Positions 55,046 through 64,000 of a stretch of 64,000 nucleotides of DNA are shown piece after piece. The position numbers were made by a program, and so were the translations under genes. The notes under the pieces were generated by a model that ran no database searches, was not told where the DNA came from, and was given only the letters and a program-made list of their open reading frames with translations. Source of the DNA: Candidatus Chryseopegocella kryptomonas (GTDB lineage Bacteria > Bacteroidota > Ignavibacteria > Kryptoniales > Kryptoniaceae); contig NZ_CZVW01000010.1 in the NCBI RefSeq assembly GCF_001536065.1, positions 1-64,000 on the forward strand. The letters run 5' to 3'. Each line of letters opens with the position of its first letter. Within the stretch, counting starts at the first letter, position 1.

Positions 55046-56793
55046 ATGAAAATCATCAAAAAGTTAATCGCAATCCCCGTGATGTTTTTGTTTCTAATTT
55101 CTGGTTGCACAACTCAAAGCGAAGATGAAAAATTTTCAAAACTCGTTCAAAAATTTATGGACGAGTATTTCAGGTTTAATCCCGTCTCCGCAACATGGGT
55201 CGGGTATCATAAGTATGATAATTTGCTTGATGATCTCTCCGAGAAGTCCTTAAAGGAAAAACTTGAATGGCTTAAAAATTACAGGGAGAAGTTTTCAAAA
55301 TTTGATTTGAGAAAACTTTCAAAAGACAACAGCATTGATTGTCGCATTTTGCTTGAGGAAATTGACGAGATGATTTTCAATCTTGAAGAGTTAAGAGAGT
55401 ATGAGTGGAATCCATTAATTTACAATTCAATAGTTGGAGATGGTTTGATGTATCTTATCACGCAGGATTTTGCACCAGCAGAGGATAGATTGAAGAATGC
55501 TCTTGAGAGAGTTAAACAAATTCCGCAATTTGTTGAAACCGCAAAGAAAAATTTAAAAGACGCACCGCAGATTCACATTGAGACGGCGTTAAGACAGAAC
55601 AAGGGAAACATCAACATTTTGAAAAATGATTTGATTAAGTTTGCGGATACTTTGAAGATATCTGATGAATTGAAAGCGGAAGTCAAAAGAGCAAGCGAAG
55701 TTGCGGTTGCTTCGCTTGAAGATTATGGAAGATGGCTTGAAAATGAGTTAAAGCCAAAATCAAAGCGTGATTTTCGGCTTGGAAAAGAACTTTACTACAA
55801 AAAGATGAAGTATTATTTGAAATCAAGTTTCACACCAGATGAAATCCTTTCCCTTGCGGAGAAAGAAAAAGCGAAAACACATGATGAGATGTATCAAATT
55901 GCACTTCCACTTTACAAGTATTATTACGGCAGAGAACCAAAGGGAATGGATAAACTTGCGGTTGTAAAAGCAGTTCTTGATAAAATTGTCCTTGAACATC
56001 CGAAGCCGAATGAGATTATGGATAGAATAAAATCAGATTTAAGATATTTGACACAATTTGTGAAGGAGAAAAATCTTTTAACGCTTGATGAAAGCAAACC
56101 ACTTGTTGTGAGAGAAACGCCAGAATATCAAAGAGGTGTTGCTGTTGCTTCGCTTGAAGCACCCGGACCACTTGAGAAAAATATGAAAACATTTTACAAT
56201 GTCTCTCCAATCCCTGAGGACTGGACACCTGAACAGGTTGAATCTTATCTTCGTGAGTATAATTATTATTCGCTTCTTGAATTGAGCATACACGAGGCGA
56301 TCCCGGGACATTATGTTCAACTTTACTATTCAAATCGCTGTCCATCAATTGTGAGAAGTGTTTTCTGGAGTGGACCAATGGTTGAGGGCTGGGCTGTTTA
56401 CGCTGAAAGGTTGTTAATTGAAAATGGATTGTTAAACAACGACCCAAAGATGAAACTTATTCATTTGAAATGGTATATAAGAGTTGTGATAAATGCAATT
56501 CTTGATCATAAAATTCACGCTGGCAATATGACGCAGGAAGAAGCGATGGATCTTATGATGAGAGAAGGATTTCAAGAGAAAGCAGAAGCAGAGGGAAAAT
56601 GGAAACGTGCGTGTCTTACATCAGCACAACTTTCAAGTTATTTCACAGGATTTCAGAAATAATGAGTTTGAGAGAGGAATATATGAAAAAGAAGGGTGAA
56701 AAGTTCAACATAAAAGAATTCAATGAGAATTTGCTCTCGCATGGGTCACCGCCCGTTAAGTATCTCAGAGAAATTTTGCTTGAGGAAAAATAA
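55046..56793 (+). pseudogene. DUF885 lipoprotein (metallopeptidase-like), split near the C-terminus
   Basis: This exported DUF885 protein has lipobox ISGC (Cys at about 21), a helical body and the HExxH-related motif HEAIPGHYVQ with EGWAVYAERL. The frame ends at 56662 after YFTGFQK, but the expected final section (MSLREEYMKKKGEKFNIKEFNENLLSHGSPPVKYLREILL) is encoded in a frame shifted by one base, to 56793. One additional A in the AAA at 56657-56659 would fuse them. The junction also reads TAATG (stop TAA, ATG at 56662), so reinitiation could yield a separate 43-residue piece. I favour a one-base error or mutation. Confidence 0.85.
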
Positions 56794-56795
56794 TC

Positions 56796-57638
56796 TCACC
56801 AGGTCAAACTGTTAATTTCTGAAACACGGCGCAGGAAGTTTTTTATTTCCATATCCCAGAATGACCAAGTATGTGAGCCAGGAAGCTCGTGGTATTCGTA
56901 GTTTATGTTTTTCTTTTGGAGTTTTTCCACGAGATTTCTGTTCGCTTCAAGCAATCCAATTATGTTATCATCTTTGCCAACGGAGATATAAAGATAAGGT
57001 AAATTCCCAATTGCGACGCTATCAACGAGAGAGAAAACATTATTTTTATGCCAGTGTTGAGTTTTCGCTTCTCCGAAAGCATCTTTTAAACTTTGAATTA
57101 TTTGACCTTGTCCTCTTTCAAGTATTTGTTCCCAGTTGAAAGCACCGCTGAAAGAGCCAGCAAGCAAAAACATGTTTGGATATTTTAACGCAAATTTAAT
57201 TGCTCCATATCCACCCATTGAAAGCCCCGCTATTATGCGACCATGTCTTGTGGAGATAACTCTGTATTTTTTCTCAACATAAGGAATTAAATCTTTGATG
57301 ATATAATCTTCGTAGTTTTTATTTTTCAGCGTCGGAGAATTTGTATACCAACCATTGTCGGCTTCTGGAGTTATGATGATGAAGTTGTAATCTTTGAGAT
57401 ATTTAACAAGCGATGTTTTGTTAACCCAATCTTGATGGCTTCCACCATAACCGTGCAGTAGATAAATCGCAATAAATCTTTCTTCGGTTTTAAAATAATT
57501 TTCTGGTAAAACGATATGAAAATGTTTAAACGAGTTTAAACTTGGGGAATAAACGCTATCAAGAACGACTTTAACTTGTGAGATGAGAATTTGATTTGCG
57601 ATTATGAAGATTACAAGAATGAATTTTTTCAACTTCAT
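56796..57638 (-). CDS. exported esterase (esterase D / feruloyl esterase-like)
   Basis: This 280-residue alpha/beta hydrolase has a signal peptide (residues 1-20), the oxyanion region YLLHGYGGSHQDW, the nucleophile elbow GLSMGGYGA, an Asp in SVGKDDNI and the His in ELPGSHTWSFWD. The same fold covers S-formylglutathione hydrolases, feruloyl esterases and mycolyltransferases; the extracytoplasmic location favours an esterase of polysaccharide side groups or similar. The glucokinase-like gene lies 28 bases upstream on the same strand. Confidence 0.85.
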   Translation of the reverse strand: MKLKKFILVIFIIANQILISQVKVVLDSVYSPSLNSFKHFHIVLPENYFKTEERFIAIYLLHGYGGSHQDWVNKTSLVKYLKDYNFIIITPEADNGWYTNSPTLKNKNYEDYIIKDLIPYVEKKYRVISTRHGRIIAGLSMGGYGAIKFALKYPNMFLLAGSFSGAFNWEQILERGQGQIIQSLKDAFGEAKTQHWHKNNVFSLVDSVAIGNLPYLYISVGKDDNIIGLLEANRNLVEKLQKKNINYEYHELPGSHTWSFWDMEIKNFLRRVSEINSLTW

Positions 57639-57666
57639 AAATCTTTACCTTGATTTTTTAAAAAAT

Positions 57667-58623
57667 TCAGGTTAATTCCTCAAATGCAAGTGCACCAGCT
57701 CCAAGGATTCCAGCTCTATTTCCAAGTTGTGCAGGAATTACGATTGCCTTTTCAGCGATTGGTTTCAGAGCTCTTAACTTAACAGTTTCGTTCATTGCGT
57801 CAAACAAAACTTTTCCAGCTTTTGCAACTCCTCCACCAACTATTGCAACTTTTATATCAAACAAATTCATAACCGATGCAAGCATAACTCCGACATAAAA
57901 TCCGGCCCTTTTCCAGACATTTATCGCAAATTCATCACCTTGTTCAGCTGCAAGCGAGATTATATAAGGTTCAATTTTTGAAAGGTCGCCATTTACGAGT
58001 TCAACTATCTTTGACTTCGGATTTTTTTCAAGTTCTTTTGCAACCCACGCAGAAAGATATTTTTGTCCGACATAAGCTTCAACACAGCCATAATTTCCGC
58101 AGTTACATTTTGGACCTTCAAAGTTAATTGAAACATGTCCGATTTCTCCAGCTCCGCCTGTTGGACCGCGATAAATTTTCCCGCCGATTATAATTCCGCC
58201 ACCTATACCTGTTCCAAGCGTCACCATTATGAAATCGGGATATTCTTTTCCCGCACCGAACTTTGCTTCTCCGATAGCAGCAACATTTGCATCATTATCA
58301 ACAACGGTTTTGATCCCGGTTTTTTCTTCAACTTCTTTCGCAAGATAAACGACCGTCCAACCGGGGAAATTTGGTGGATATTTCACACCGCCCTGTGGGT
58401 CAACTTGTCCGGGCGCGCCAATTCCAGTGCCAAGGATATGTCCATTTTTTAAATTCTGGGCAAGTTTTAAAACAATTTTTGAAATTTGCTCAACCACATG
58501 CTCAGGACCTTTTTCAGCTTCGGTTGGGATTGAATCTTCAATTAAAATTTCACCCGAATTATTTACAACGCCTGCTTTGATGAATGTCCCGCCGAGGTCA
58601 ACCCCAATGACTAATTTTTCCAT
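57667..58623 (-). CDS. ROK-family sugar kinase (probable glucokinase)
   Basis: This 318-residue ROK kinase has the ATP-binding VIGVDLGGTFIKAGVV at the start, the catalytic Asp in VVDNDANVAAIGEAKFG, LGTGIGGGIIIGG, and the ROK zinc signature GPKCNCGNYGCVEAYVG. Glucose is the most common substrate of this subgroup, but specificity is not determined. No transcriptional-regulator domain is present. It is next to rarA on the same strand. Confidence 0.9.
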   Translation of the reverse strand: MEKLVIGVDLGGTFIKAGVVNNSGEILIEDSIPTEAEKGPEHVVEQISKIVLKLAQNLKNGHILGTGIGAPGQVDPQGGVKYPPNFPGWTVVYLAKEVEEKTGIKTVVDNDANVAAIGEAKFGAGKEYPDFIMVTLGTGIGGGIIIGGKIYRGPTGGAGEIGHVSINFEGPKCNCGNYGCVEAYVGQKYLSAWVAKELEKNPKSKIVELVNGDLSKIEPYIISLAAEQGDEFAINVWKRAGFYVGVMLASVMNLFDIKVAIVGGGVAKAGKVLFDAMNETVKLRALKPIAEKAIVIPAQLGNRAGILGAGALAFEELT

Positions 58624-58632
58624 CTGTTTAAT

Positions 58633-59931
58633 TTATTTTTGTTTTCGCTTTTTCCATAAACTTTCAAGCCGTTCTTTCAAAATTTTTTCTCGCCCAAGTT
58701 CCGTCGGTCTGTAATAAATTTTATCTTTAAGTTCCTCTGGCAGAAATTGTTGTTCAACGAAGTGATTGGGGAAATCGTGGCTGTATTTGTAATCTTTTCC
58801 GTAGCCAAGTTCTTTCATCAGTTTTGTTGGTGCGTTTCTCAAATGAAGCGGAACGGGAAGGTCCGGGTATCGTTGTGCATCCTCCATTGCTTCTTCAATT
58901 GCAAGATAAGCCGAGTTGCTCTTTGGGCAACTTGCAAGATATGTCGCAACTTGAGCAAGAATTATACGAGCTTCTGGCATCCCAACATAATCAACTGCGG
59001 TGAAACAACTTGTTGCAAGTGTTAAGGCGTATGGTTCAGCATTTCCAATATCTTCACTTGCAAGAATTATCATCCTTCGTGCGATAAACTTTGGGTCTTC
59101 ACCCGCAATTAACATTCGGGCAAGCCAATAAACAGCAGCATCGGGATCACTTCCGCGGATGCTTTTTATAAATGCGGAGATTAAATTGTAATGTTCTTCA
59201 CCTGCTTTGTCATATTTGAAATGTTTCCGTTGAAATGCCTCAAGGATAATTTCTCTCGTTAAAAATATCTCGTTATTCTCGTCTGGCTTTGCAAGTTTTA
59301 TCGCAACTTCAAGAGCATTTAACATAACTCTTGCGTCCCCGCCTGAATAAAGAAAGAGAAGGTTTTTGTCTTCAATTTTAATTTTTAACTTTGACAAAAC
59401 CTCATCAACTTTCAGAGCTCTTTCAAGAATTTTGTTAAGTTCATTCACACCAAGCGGTTCAAGCACAAAGACCTGACATCTTGATAAAAGAGGTGAGATT
59501 ATCTCAAAAGATGGATTTTCCGTTGTTGCTCCAATCAATATAATGGTTCCATTTTCAACGCTGTTTAACAAAACACTTTGCTGTGCTTTGTTAAATCTGT
59601 GGATTTCGTCAATGAATAAAATTGTCTTCTTTCCATAGAATTTTAAATTTTTCTCCGCCTTATCAATTATTTCTTTTATCTCTTTTGTTCCGGACAGAAC
59701 TGCATTGACCTGATAAAAGTCAGCGTTAATTTTTTCGGAAATTATTTTCGCAAGAGTTGTTTTCCCAACGCCCGGGGGTCCCCAAAGTATCATTGACTGA
59801 ACATCTCCGGTCTCAATCATCATTCTCAATGGCTTACCTTCTCCAAGTATATGCTCCTGTCCAACAAACTCATCAATTGTTTTCGGTCTGATTCTATCAG
59901 CAAGTGGCGGGAGAATTTTTTCGGGTTTCAT
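58633..59931 (-). CDS. rarA: replication-associated recombination protein A
   Basis: RarA (MgsA/WRNIP1) is an AAA+ protein that acts at stalled replication forks. The 432-residue protein starts with PLADRIRPKTIDEFVGQEHILG. Walker A WGPPGVGKTT, Walker B LFIDEIHRFNKAQQ, sensor GATTENPSFEI and the tetramerisation/lid region (AFIKSIRGSDPDAAVYWLARMLIAGEDPKFIARRM) follow. It is complete; the ftsB-like gene lies 13 bases upstream. Confidence 0.95.
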   Translation of the reverse strand: MKPEKILPPLADRIRPKTIDEFVGQEHILGEGKPLRMMIETGDVQSMILWGPPGVGKTTLAKIISEKINADFYQVNAVLSGTKEIKEIIDKAEKNLKFYGKKTILFIDEIHRFNKAQQSVLLNSVENGTIILIGATTENPSFEIISPLLSRCQVFVLEPLGVNELNKILERALKVDEVLSKLKIKIEDKNLLFLYSGGDARVMLNALEVAIKLAKPDENNEIFLTREIILEAFQRKHFKYDKAGEEHYNLISAFIKSIRGSDPDAAVYWLARMLIAGEDPKFIARRMIILASEDIGNAEPYALTLATSCFTAVDYVGMPEARIILAQVATYLASCPKSNSAYLAIEEAMEDAQRYPDLPVPLHLRNAPTKLMKELGYGKDYKYSHDFPNHFVEQQFLPEELKDKIYYRPTELGREKILKERLESLWKKRKQK

Positions 59932-59944
59932 TTTTGAGGTAAGA

Positions 59945-60238
59945 TTACTTTTCTTTTATAATGAAAACTTCTTCACCTTCTTTTGCCATTCCGTATTTTT
60001 CTCGTGCGATTTTTTCAATTTGCTCTGGATCTGTTTCAAGTTTATGGATTTTTTCTCTTAAAATAGCGTTCTCGTTCTGAATTGTTTCAATCTCTTTTTT
60101 AATTTTTTTCAGATTAACTTCAAGTTTTGCACGTTGTATGAGCCCTTTTTCGCCGAAGATGAGGTAAAGCAGAAGCGCAAAAACTATCGCACCGAAAATT
60201 AAATTCACCGGATTTGAAAGAAATTTTTTCATACGCAT
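59945..60238 (-). CDS. FtsB/DivIC-like septum formation initiator
   Basis: This 97-residue bitopic protein has one membrane helix (LIFGAIVFALLLYLIFG), a coiled coil (NLKKIKKEIETIQNENAILREKIHKLE) and the end motif DPEQIEKIAREKYGMAKEGEEVFII, which is diagnostic of the FtsB/DivIC/FtsL group. It would take part in the divisome complex with FtsQ and FtsL. It is often beside eno in other bacteria; here eno is 23 kb away. Confidence 0.88.
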   Translation of the reverse strand: MRMKKFLSNPVNLIFGAIVFALLLYLIFGEKGLIQRAKLEVNLKKIKKEIETIQNENAILREKIHKLETDPEQIEKIAREKYGMAKEGEEVFIIKEK

Positions 60239-60292
60239 AAAATTATGTTCTCGCTGATAAAAATATAAAAATTAAAACAAGAACGACCAAAT

Positions 60293-60320
60293 TTGCTGAT
60301 TTCGGATAATCTTTTATATT
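60293..60320 (+). promoter_or_regulatory. candidate promoter of the chloride channel gene
   Basis: TTGCTG (60293-60298), 16 bases, TATATT (60315-60320), about 50 bases before the GTG start at 60369. Confidence 0.5.
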
Positions 60321-60368
60321 TGTAATGGAAAATTTGGACAGCAAAATAAACGGACTACTTAGATAGAA

Positions 60369-61739
60369 GTGAAAAAAATTTTAAATGAGCAGTTGATTTT
60401 GTTTACAAGTGTTTTAAAGTGGGTTTTACTTGCGACGATAACCGGGGCAATAGTTGGTTTATCAACAGTAGTTTTCTTGAAAATACTTGATTTATCTACT
60501 CAATTTATGGGACGATATGAACTTTACTTTCTGATCTTGCCTTTTGGCTTGCTTATTAGCACTTTGCTTGTTATGTATCTTGCCCCTGATGCAGAAGGTC
60601 ACGGAACTGAGAAAGTTATTGAGTCAGTGCATAAAAAATTTGGAGACATAAAGTTATCCGTTGTGCCTGTCAAACTTATTGCAACGGTTGTGACGATTGC
60701 TTCAGGTGGTTCAGTTGGCAAGGAAGGTCCATGCGCTCAAATAGGCGCGGGACTTGCTTCATCATTCGCAAAACTTTTGAAATTGAATAAACAGGACAGA
60801 AAAAAACTTGTTATATGCGGAATAAGCGCGGGTTTTTCTTCCGTGTTCGGAACACCAATAGCGGGTGCAATATTCGGAGTTGAGGTTTTATATATCGGCG
60901 ATATCCTATACGATGTTCTTTTGCCATCTTTTATCGCAGGGATTGTGAGTTATCATGTTACATCTTCGCTTGGGATTACATATTTTCATCATCCGATAAA
61001 ATTTACTCCTATTTTCAGCGAATCTTTTTTTATTAAAGTAATTCTTGCGGGAATCTTCTTCGGTATCTGTGCGAGAATTTTTATTGAGAGTATGGATTTA
61101 TTTGAAAAATTGAATAAAAGAATAAATTTGTGGAAGCCGTGGAAATCCTTGCTTGGCGGATCCATACTTGTAGTTTTAACATTTATTTTTGGAAAACAAT
61201 ATCTCGGTCTTGGACTTGATACAATTCAAAATGCTATTGAAGGCAAAAATGTTGTTTTTTATGCTTTTATTGCAAAGATTATTTTTACTTCAATTACTCT
61301 AAATTTTGGAGGAAGTGGTGGAGTTGTCACACCGATATTTTTTGTTGGAGCAACATCGGGAATTTTGTTTGCAAAGATGTTGGGGCTTGATTTTTCAACA
61401 TTTTCCGCTATTGGGTTCGTTTCAGTTCTTGCTGGTGCCACAAATGCACCAATTGCAGCAAGTATAATGTCAGTTGAACTTTTTGGTCCCAGTTTAGCAC
61501 CATACGCTAGTGTAGCCTGTATAATAAGTTTTATTATGACTGGGCACAAGAGTATATATCCTTCACAGGTTCTTTCAATAGCAAAATCATCTTCAATTGA
61601 AGTTGAAGTTGGAAAGGAAATTGAATATGTGACACCAAAATTGAAAACGAAAGGTAAAGGTATGGTTTACTGGGAATTTGTAATTAAGAAATTTAAAAGA
61701 GGAGATAACAGTAGCAAGAGCGATGATAGAGATGGTTAA
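60369..61739 (+). CDS. ClC-type chloride channel/transporter
   Basis: This 456-residue protein with about ten or more membrane helices starts at GTG. The ClC selectivity motifs are visible: GHGTEKV at the position of GSGIP, GSVGKEGPCAQIGAG with the gating Glu of the H+/Cl- exchangers, and GSGGVVTPIFFVGA. The tail after residue 420 is basic and short, with no CBS domains. The presence of the gating Glu suggests an exchanger rather than a channel. Confidence 0.9.
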   Translation: MKKILNEQLILFTSVLKWVLLATITGAIVGLSTVVFLKILDLSTQFMGRYELYFLILPFGLLISTLLVMYLAPDAEGHGTEKVIESVHKKFGDIKLSVVPVKLIATVVTIASGGSVGKEGPCAQIGAGLASSFAKLLKLNKQDRKKLVICGISAGFSSVFGTPIAGAIFGVEVLYIGDILYDVLLPSFIAGIVSYHVTSSLGITYFHHPIKFTPIFSESFFIKVILAGIFFGICARIFIESMDLFEKLNKRINLWKPWKSLLGGSILVVLTFIFGKQYLGLGLDTIQNAIEGKNVVFYAFIAKIIFTSITLNFGGSGGVVTPIFFVGATSGILFAKMLGLDFSTFSAIGFVSVLAGATNAPIAASIMSVELFGPSLAPYASVACIISFIMTGHKSIYPSQVLSIAKSSSIEVEVGKEIEYVTPKLKTKGKGMVYWEFVIKKFKRGDNSSKSDDRDG

Positions 61740-61798
61740 TATAATTTTTCTTGATTATTTGATTTCATTTGCCGAAATTTTATTCGTAAAACAAAAAT

Positions 61799-62356
61799 AT
61801 GAGGATTTTTAAAATGAGATTTTTAACTTTGTTTTTGATTTCAATTTTCCTCTTGACACAAACAAATGCTCAAAAAGGAGGGGTTAAAAAAATGTTTGTT
61901 ATTAAATCAACAGCTTTCAAAGACGGGGAAACGATCCCGAAAAAATTTACATGCGATGGTCAGGATTATTCACCTGAACTTACTTGGGAAAATGCGCCAA
62001 CGGGCACGAAAAGTTTTGCTCTAATTTGCGAGGATCCAGATGCCCCAGGCGGAACATTTATACACTGGGTTATTTATGATATCCCTGCAAATGTGACGAA
62101 ACTTCCAGAAAATGTTAAAAAGGTCGGGATTGTTGATGACAAAATAAAACAAGGTGTTAATGATTTCGGTCGCATTGGTTATGGTGGACCTTGTCCACCT
62201 CGTGGGCACAAACCGCACCGATATATTTTTAAGCTTTATGCTCTTGATGTTGAAACGCTCGGTTTAAATTCAGGAGCAACCGCCGAACAAGTTGAAGCAA
62301 AAGCAAAAGGACATATTCTTGCTGAGGCAAAGATAGTTGGCTTATACGGTCGTTAA
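61799..62356 (+). CDS. YbhB/YbcL-type PEBP protein (Raf kinase inhibitor-like), exported
   Basis: This 185-residue protein has a signal peptide (FLTLFLISIFLLTQTNA) followed by a phosphatidylethanolamine-binding-protein fold: FKDGETIPKKFTCDGQDYSPELTWENAPTGTKSFALICEDPDAPGGTFIHWVIYDIP, and GRIGYGGPCPPRGHKPHRYIFKLYALD. Bacterial members have no firmly known function. A second in-frame ATG at 61814 is an equally good start. The asparaginase gene follows after 13 bases. Confidence 0.9.
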   Translation: MRIFKMRFLTLFLISIFLLTQTNAQKGGVKKMFVIKSTAFKDGETIPKKFTCDGQDYSPELTWENAPTGTKSFALICEDPDAPGGTFIHWVIYDIPANVTKLPENVKKVGIVDDKIKQGVNDFGRIGYGGPCPPRGHKPHRYIFKLYALDVETLGLNSGATAEQVEAKAKGHILAEAKIVGLYGR

Positions 62357-62381
62357 TTTTTGAACTTTTTTGAAACATCTT

Positions 62382-63383
62382 ATGAAGCGGATTTTACTTA
62401 TCCACACGGGCGGGACATTTGGAATGGCTTTGAAAGATGGGACGCTTGCCCCAAGCTCATTTATCCAAAGAATAATTGAGTTCGTCCCAGAGGTAAAGCA
62501 AATTGCCGAAATTGAATCGCACATTGTTGCAAACATTGACTCATCAAACATTGGGATTGAACACTGGCTGAAGATTGCTGATGTCATCGTTCAAAATTAC
62601 GATGATTTTGATGGTTTTGTGATAACGCACGGCACGGATACGATGACTTACACTGCTTCCGCTCTTTCTTTTATTCTTGATGGGCTTTCAAAGCCCGTCA
62701 TACTCACAGGTTCGCAACGTCCACTCTCAGAGATAAGAACCGATGCGAGAAATAATTTGATTAACTCGGTTGAACTTGCAACCTATCCGATACCTGAGGT
62801 ATGCATTTTTTTCAACAATAAATTATTCCGTGGAAATCGCACGAAAAAAATTGACATTTGGGGATTTGATGCGTTTGACTCGCCAAATTATCCACCTCTT
62901 GCAGAGGTTGGGGTTGAAGTTAAAGTTTATGAAAAAAATTTTTTGAAGCGTAAAAATTTCAAATTAAATGTTTCAAAAAATTTTTCAAACGAAGTTTTTT
63001 GTGTTAAAATTTTTCCATCTGTTAAAGTTGATTTTCTTATGAGTTTGCTTGAACTTGATATAAAAGGATTTGTGATTGAAGCTTTCGGCTCGGGTAATTT
63101 GCCGAATATAGAAGAAAGATCGCTTATCCCATTTGTTCAGAAAGCTAGTGAAATGGGAAAAATAGTTGCAATCTCAACTCAAGCGGTTTACGGCAAAGTT
63201 GATTTGACGCTTTATCAATGCGGGAAAGATGCTCTTGATGCAGGGGCTTTAAGTTGTAAAGATATGACAACGGAGACCGCAATCGTTAAATTGATGTTTT
63301 TGCTTGCTAAATACGGCGATAATGTCGCACTGATAAGAGAAGAATTTTACAAGCCAATAGCGGGGGAAATATCGGAAGATTAG
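62382..63383 (+). CDS. ansA: type I L-asparaginase
   Basis: This enzyme hydrolyses asparagine to aspartate and ammonia. The 333-residue protein has both threonine motifs, LIHTGGTFGMA at the start and VITHGTDTMTYTASALS, plus VILTGSQRPLSEIRTDARNNLI and the C-terminal domain GFVIEAFGSGNLPN. No signal peptide is seen, so it is the cytoplasmic type I form. The ATG at 62382 is preferred to a TTG at 62370. Confidence 0.92.
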   Translation: MKRILLIHTGGTFGMALKDGTLAPSSFIQRIIEFVPEVKQIAEIESHIVANIDSSNIGIEHWLKIADVIVQNYDDFDGFVITHGTDTMTYTASALSFILDGLSKPVILTGSQRPLSEIRTDARNNLINSVELATYPIPEVCIFFNNKLFRGNRTKKIDIWGFDAFDSPNYPPLAEVGVEVKVYEKNFLKRKNFKLNVSKNFSNEVFCVKIFPSVKVDFLMSLLELDIKGFVIEAFGSGNLPNIEERSLIPFVQKASEMGKIVAISTQAVYGKVDLTLYQCGKDALDAGALSCKDMTTETAIVKLMFLLAKYGDNVALIREEFYKPIAGEISED

Positions 63384-63418
63384 TTATGATTGAATTAACC
63401 AAATTCAGGCGAACACAC

Positions 63419-63447
63419 TTGACTTTTAATTTTAATTGTGCTATCTT
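63419..63447 (+). promoter_or_regulatory. strong sigma-70-type promoter
   Basis: TTGACT (63419-63424), 17 bases, TATCTT (63442-63447), about 50 bases before the ATG at 63499. Confidence 0.65.
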
Positions 63448-63498
63448 TTTAATGAAGATAGCATTAATTTTCGCTAAAACAAAACAGGAGAAACCGCC

Positions 63499-64000
63499 AT
63501 GAAAAGGGCAATCTTTGCACTCGCAATTTTAGTTTTTTTGACTTCAACAGCTTATCCCTGCTTTGATACTTATCTCTTCTTGAAAAGGGGATCAATGGTT
63601 TATCCGTTTCGCTCTCTTGTGTTTGAGCTCAACGCTGAGTATTCAATTAACACATTGAGGTCGCTTGAAGATTCGTTTTTATCAATGGGTAGCATTTATT
63701 ACGGAGTTGCGAGGAATTTCTCTGTTCAATTCACAATTGGTTCAGATGAAAAATCAAGAGATGAATTCAAAATTGATTATTATGGGATTCGTGGGGTTTA
63801 TAATCTTTACACTTCTTTTATGAATAGGTATACGCTTGATGTTATAGTTGAGCATCGTGGGAAGTTGACAGAAAGAAGCAATGAGTTTGAGGTTTCTTTG
63901 CCGAATATCTTTTATGTATCAAACTTTGTTTATGTGATTCATCCGACGGCAAGTTATGGGCTTGAGAGCAAGGATTTTACAGTTGGTGGGCATGCGGGAG
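63499..64000 (+). CDS. exported beta-rich envelope protein, N-terminal part
   Basis: This open frame runs off the right edge after 167 codons. AGGAG precedes the ATG by eight bases. The protein starts with a signal peptide (MKRAIFALAILVFLTSTAYP) and continues with alternating polar/aromatic strands (SIYYGVARNFSVQFTIGS, KIDYYGIRGVYNLYTSF, YTLDVIVEHRGKL). This is the pattern of an outer-membrane beta-barrel. I do not recognise a family. Confidence 0.6.
   Translation, partial: MKRAIFALAILVFLTSTAYPCFDTYLFLKRGSMVYPFRSLVFELNAEYSINTLRSLEDSFLSMGSIYYGVARNFSVQFTIGSDEKSRDEFKIDYYGIRGVYNLYTSFMNRYTLDVIVEHRGKLTERSNEFEVSLPNIFYVSNFVYVIHPTASYGLESKDFTVGGHAG

Overview
The window looks like chromosomal DNA from a Gram-negative bacterium of the Bacteroidota-Chlorobi-Ignavibacteria assemblage, possibly a thermophile of the Ca. 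Kryptonia / Ignavibacteria kind (inference). The evidence is: a gliding/type IX secretion SprA protein; a secreted multihaem cytochrome ending in a type IX sorting domain of the YPNPFNPST class; many outer-membrane beta-barrels and lipoproteins; low GC; and Lys/Glu/Ile-rich proteins. The clearest promoters are nevertheless of the ordinary TTGAxx-N17-TATxxT type rather than the TAnnTTTG type of crown Bacteroidetes. There are no phage, IS or CRISPR elements; this is core genome around the replication origin.

Layout. 0-2.4 kb (minus): the start of a GHL10-type glycosidase, aroB, aroK and a methyltransferase. 2.5-4 kb: ECF sigma factor, zinc-finger anti-sigma and a lipoprotein with a TonB C-terminal domain. 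4.1-8.4 kb: an S9 peptidase (frameshifted) and a nine-haem type IX-secreted cytochrome. 8.5-13.3 kb (minus): pyrimidine phosphorylase, a MetH/MetF fusion with internal stops, a degenerate HisA-like protein and a TatT-like lipoprotein. 13.4-16.7 kb: biotin carrier protein, FadL-type porin and SGNH lipoprotein. 16.9-23.5 kb: sprA, broken by a 113-bp inverted copy of its own sequence. 23.5-25.6 kb: a bipartite origin with DnaA-box clusters on both sides of dnaA. 26-33.6 kb: one long operon of nucleotidase, DUF4013 protein, small protein, LolA-like protein, two FtsX permeases, an ATPase and a beta-barrel. 33.6-36 kb: dtd, prmC, Mut7-C protein, 2H phosphoesterase. 36.1-47.2 kb: eno, then thrS - coiled-coil gene - infC - rpmI - rplT - pheS - pheT - small coiled-coil - zapA - candidate 6S RNA - rny. 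47.3-55 kb: coaE, two aminotransferases, tRNA-Lys, alanyl-tRNA editing protein, acyP, ispF, DedA, PAP2, lnt. 55-64 kb: DUF885 lipoprotein (frameshifted), esterase, ROK kinase, rarA, ftsB-like gene, ClC channel, PEBP protein, asparaginase and a truncated envelope protein.

Functional themes. Translation and its control dominate the right half: the classical thrS-infC-rpmI-rplT-pheST cluster, with infC apparently starting at AUA, plus tRNA quality control by dtd and an AlaX-type protein. Envelope biogenesis and secretion dominate the rest: SprA, the cytochrome it probably helps export, Lnt, LolA/FtsX transport, FadL and lipoproteins. Five genes (S9 peptidase, MetH/MetF, class III aminotransferase, DUF885, sprA) are interrupted. 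Several breaks sit at short homopolymers and one is an inverted self-copy, so sequence or assembly error must be separated from real pseudogenisation.

All functional calls come from reading translated sequence and motifs by eye; no database search or folding calculation was run.
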